From NCBI GenBank assembly GCA_016197345.1, contig JACPVY010000413.1:1-7232 (forward strand): a DNA stretch of 7,232 nucleotides, read 5' to 3'. How positions within the stretch are numbered: the stretch's first letter is position 1; each line of letters starts with the position of its first letter. The notes under the pieces are model-generated. The model made no database searches. It was not told where the DNA came from and was given only the letters and a program-made list of their open reading frames with translations. A program made the translations under genes and the position numbers. The stretch is from Burkholderiales bacterium (GTDB taxonomy: Bacteria; Pseudomonadota; Gammaproteobacteria; Burkholderiales; Burkholderiaceae_D). This document shows, in pieces, positions 4,919 through 7,232 of this stretch.

Positions 4919-6022
4919 ATGGGCATATGGAAAGCAGTTGACAGCGCTAAACGCAAATACCTGTGGGCATGGGTGATGCTGATGGCGCTGGTCTATCTCG
5001 CAATTGGACTGATCGCGAGTGATGTGGTGCAAGGTGAAAAAGTGAACGCCAATCGCAATCACGCAATGCGGATGGCAGCAGACCAAGTAGAACCAGGACG
5101 CACCGCTCCCGATCCCATTCCAGCCACAGGCGATTTTGTTCCCGTTACGGTCGGCGTCTATATCGATGGCATCGATAACTTCTCGATTCGCGACTCCTTT
5201 TGGACGACGACGTTTTTCATCTGGTTTCGCTGGCAAGGAGCTGCCAATCTCGATCCCGGTAAAACCTTTCAATTAGTCGATGCCAAAATCGAAAAGAAGG
5301 AATTACTCGATAGCTATAGCGAGAATGGCGTGAATTATCAGCGCTTTCGGGTACAAGCCAAGGTCACGAAGTTTTTCAACACCACCCGCGTTCCGCTCGA
5401 CGACCATATGCTCAATCTACAAGTCGAAGATGGCGCGCGCGATGCATCCCAACTACGCTATATCGCCGACGATGAATCGAATATCAGTTCACGCGTCAGG
5501 GTGCCCGGCTATAGCATGACGGGCTTTACCAAGGTCATTAAAAATCACACCTATAAAACCGCCTATGGCGACCCGCGCGTCACTAAAGGCAAACACGCAA
5601 CCTTTACCGACCTCAATATTGGCATTAGCGTCAAGCGCAATAGCATGGGAGTGTATTTCAAAAGTTTTATCGGCCTATTTGCTGGCATGTTGTTGACCTT
5701 TACCAGCTTTTTGATACGCGCTAGCGAAGGTGGGCCACGCGTCTCGATGCCGGTTGGCTCGTATTTCGGTGCCGTTGCTAATTCCTATCTGGTGAGCTCG
5801 ATGTTGCCCTCTTCCGGCCAGTTTGGGCTGGTCGAATACGTCAGCTTCCTTGGTCTGTTCACCATTTTTACCTGCTTGCTCGCGGCGGTGGTGTCGATGT
5901 TTATCTGGCATGTGGTCGGCGATAAAGAATTATCCCGCGCCTTTGATAAAGCAACCTTGACCGTGATCGGGCTAGGCTATCTGGCGATCAATATTATTTT
6001 GCCTATCAATGCATTTTCGTAG
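4919..6022 (+). CDS. Pentameric ligand-gated ion channel-like membrane protein with N-terminal anchor
   Basis: A 367-residue inner-membrane protein resembling prokaryotic Cys-loop receptors. An N-terminal hydrophobic helix at about 15-34 is followed by a predicted extracytoplasmic beta-sandwich at about 74-240. This contains VTVGVYIDGIDNFSIRDSFW and FFIWFRW, typical of the ligand-binding fold, and VPLDDHMLNLQVED (158-171), equivalent to the Cys-loop FPxD segment; as in other bacterial members the loop cysteines are absent. Four more hydrophobic helices follow at about 246-266, 278-297, 303-330 and 345-364, with a very short loop between the third and fourth. This suggests a five-helix topology with an anchored ligand domain. 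Eukaryotic-type receptors and GLIC/ELIC lack the retained N-terminal helix. Ligand and ion selectivity are unknown, and no neighbouring gene indicates them. The gene stands alone, convergent with the signalling gene downstream. Confidence 0.75.
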   Translation: MGIWKAVDSAKRKYLWAWVMLMALVYLAIGLIASDVVQGEKVNANRNHAMRMAADQVEPGRTAPDPIPATGDFVPVTVGVYIDGIDNFSIRDSFWTTTFFIWFRWQGAANLDPGKTFQLVDAKIEKKELLDSYSENGVNYQRFRVQAKVTKFFNTTRVPLDDHMLNLQVEDGARDASQLRYIADDESNISSRVRVPGYSMTGFTKVIKNHTYKTAYGDPRVTKGKHATFTDLNIGISVKRNSMGVYFKSFIGLFAGMLLTFTSFLIRASEGGPRVSMPVGSYFGAVANSYLVSSMLPSSGQFGLVEYVSFLGLFTIFTCLLAAVVSMFIWHVVGDKELSRAFDKATLTVIGLGYLAINIILPINAFS

Positions 6023-6058
6023 CGCGTGAAGAACTGCTTTGGCTAGCTAAGGCGGCGT

Positions 6059-7232
6059 TCAATGCAGCGCCGCCCTTTGCAACACCCGCTGCAACACGCG
6101 ATGCGCGGCGTCGAATTCGAATTGCTCCAAATGCGAGTTGAATTCTTCGAGCGGGAAGTTTGGCATATCGGCTAGTTCCCCGCGCAATTGCGCAAACACA
6201 TCCACCGCATCGGCGCTCGCTTCTTGTAGCAATTGCAGTAAATGCTGTAATTGCAATTGCAGATTTTGCACCGGCTGCGTGGGCAAAGCGGGTTTGCTAG
6301 GTTGCCAATTTGCGAGCGCTTGCAACAAAGGCCGTAAATCTTTTTCCAGCAAGGCCAATTGACGCTGCAATTGTTCGCTTTCTAAGCTCGCGCTTTGCAA
6401 ACGATATTCGAGGTCTTGCGCCAATTGGGCCACGCCTTCCGCGCCAATATTGCCAGCCACGCCGCGCAGGCTATGTGCTAAACGGGCGGCGTCGGCACGG
6501 CGGCCGCTTTTTACATGACGCCGCAATTGCTGCACCACTTCCGCTTGCGAAATCGCAAAACGCGCCAGCAATTGCTGATATAGCGCGACATTCCCTGCCA
6601 CCCGCGACAAGGCATCACGTAAATTAATACCCGGCAAATCCGGTAATAAGCCTTCATTGGTGAGCTCTGCCGCTGCCGCACTACTACTGACTTGTAGCGA
6701 AAGCGGTAGCCAGCGTGCCAACACGTTGTATAACTGATCGGGATTGATTGGCTTGGTCAAATAGTCTTGCATGCCTTCGCGCAGGCAGCGCTCGCGCACT
6801 TCGGCCAAGGCATGCGCGGTCATCGCCACAATTGGCAGCGCGGCAAATTGCCGTTCTTGGCGCAAGGCGATGGTCGCTTCATGACCATCCATGTCAGGCA
6901 TTTCCAAATCCATCAAGACCAAATCAAAGCCGTTTGGCCCCGCTGCCAGCAATTTATCCAAGGCTTCACGGCCAGTATTCGCTAATGCCACCTCTATCCC
7001 GACCACTTGCAATAATTCGACGGCAATTTGTTGATTGATATCGTTATCTTCGGCCAATAGCACTGCCGCGCCCTTAAATTGGCGTTGCGGTGCGGGTCGC
7101 GTGCCGTTAATGCTGCCATCACTGGAGAAAAGCCCAATAAGCTTGCGTATGCGCGATTCGGTAATATCCAGCGCTTGCATAACTTTTTTAATACGCTGGC
7201 CGGTGAGATCCTGAAAGTTGCAGGCTTCATAA
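6059..7232 (-). CDS. CheZ-motif/receiver/HPt signalling protein, 5' end beyond window
   Basis: A phosphorelay protein, 390 residues visible, with the N-terminus outside the right edge. Numbering from the first visible codon, residues 1-17 read YEACNFQDLTGQRIKKV, the CheZ phosphatase signature, with the D-x3-Q pair of its active site (Asp8, Gln12); the helix continues to about 36. After a short linker comes a receiver domain (about 55-178): acidic Glu61/Asp62 in LLAEDN, phospho-acceptor Asp108 in LVLMDLEMPDMDG, Thr138, and Lys160 in LTKPIN. An HPt domain follows, with the phospho-acceptor His253 in AHSLRGVAGNIGA. A Gln/Leu-rich helical tail ends in a FDAAHRVLQRV element common in hybrid kinases. 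No HisKA or HATPase domain is visible. The TGA stop is at 6059-6061. The reading frame is continuous. The CheZ part could instead be a short look-alike, or a fusion created by deletion of a kinase core. Confidence 0.82.
   Translation of the reverse strand, partial: YEACNFQDLTGQRIKKVMQALDITESRIRKLIGLFSSDGSINGTRPAPQRQFKGAAVLLAEDNDINQQIAVELLQVVGIEVALANTGREALDKLLAAGPNGFDLVLMDLEMPDMDGHEATIALRQERQFAALPIVAMTAHALAEVRERCLREGMQDYLTKPINPDQLYNVLARWLPLSLQVSSSAAAAELTNEGLLPDLPGINLRDALSRVAGNVALYQQLLARFAISQAEVVQQLRRHVKSGRRADAARLAHSLRGVAGNIGAEGVAQLAQDLEYRLQSASLESEQLQRQLALLEKDLRPLLQALANWQPSKPALPTQPVQNLQLQLQHLLQLLQEASADAVDVFAQLRGELADMPNFPLEEFNSHLEQFEFDAAHRVLQRVLQRAALH

Noticed and set aside
6036..6053. Stem of about seven pairs between the convergent channel and signalling genes
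   Set aside because: Two of the pairs are G-U on one strand and mismatched on the other, and no T-run follows, so it is not supported as a terminator.

Overview
The window is a medium-GC (roughly 50 %) bacterial segment, most likely from a betaproteobacterium of the Burkholderiales/Oxalobacteraceae type. This rests on gene content and protein style (a DesT/DesCB-like locus, a GlxA-type AraC regulator, a CheZ-type motif, a receiver plus HPt protein, CAA/TTG-rich codon use), not on a marker gene, so the placement is an inference. TGA, TAG and a standard code fit all intact genes.

Positions 1-3023 hold a locus laid out like the Pseudomonas aeruginosa desT/desCB region. On the minus strand are a membrane fatty-acid (acyl-CoA type) desaturase, cut by the window's left edge, and directly upstream of it a flavin/[2Fe-2S] reductase that would feed it electrons. 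Divergent on the plus strand is a TetR/FabR/DesT-like repressor. A perfect 10-bp inverted repeat lies between the -35 and -10 boxes of the reductase-desaturase promoter and is the obvious operator. A related, weaker site overlaps the putative -10 of the repressor gene. Both partner genes look broken: the reductase has lost part of its NAD domain and changes frame near 1212-1235, and the repressor has an in-frame TGA at codon 68, just after its helix-turn-helix. The desaturase is intact as far as it is visible.

The roughly 500-bp divergent gap (1854-2360) also contains three copies of a GTAGGG...GCGCACC palindromic repeat and a 30-bp imperfect direct repeat, and has no convincing gene.

Positions 3033-4735 hold a divergent pair: a GlxA-type regulator (DJ-1/PfpI domain plus AraC helix-turn-helix, minus strand) and an isochorismatase-like cysteine hydrolase (plus strand). 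An 8-bp perfect inverted repeat with a 19-bp gap sits in the 116-bp intergenic region and may be the regulator's site.

Positions 4736-4918 carry a small terminator-like hairpin, a consensus -10 box, and a five-copy 12-bp tandem repeat. The repeat encodes a possible 11-residue leader peptide ahead of a pentameric ligand-gated ion channel-like membrane protein (4919-6022).

Positions 6059-7232 (minus strand, cut by the right edge) encode a signalling protein in which a CheZ-phosphatase-like motif is followed, in one reading frame, by a receiver domain, an HPt domain and a helical C-terminus. That order is unusual. No tRNA, rRNA, CRISPR array, transposase or origin was recognised.
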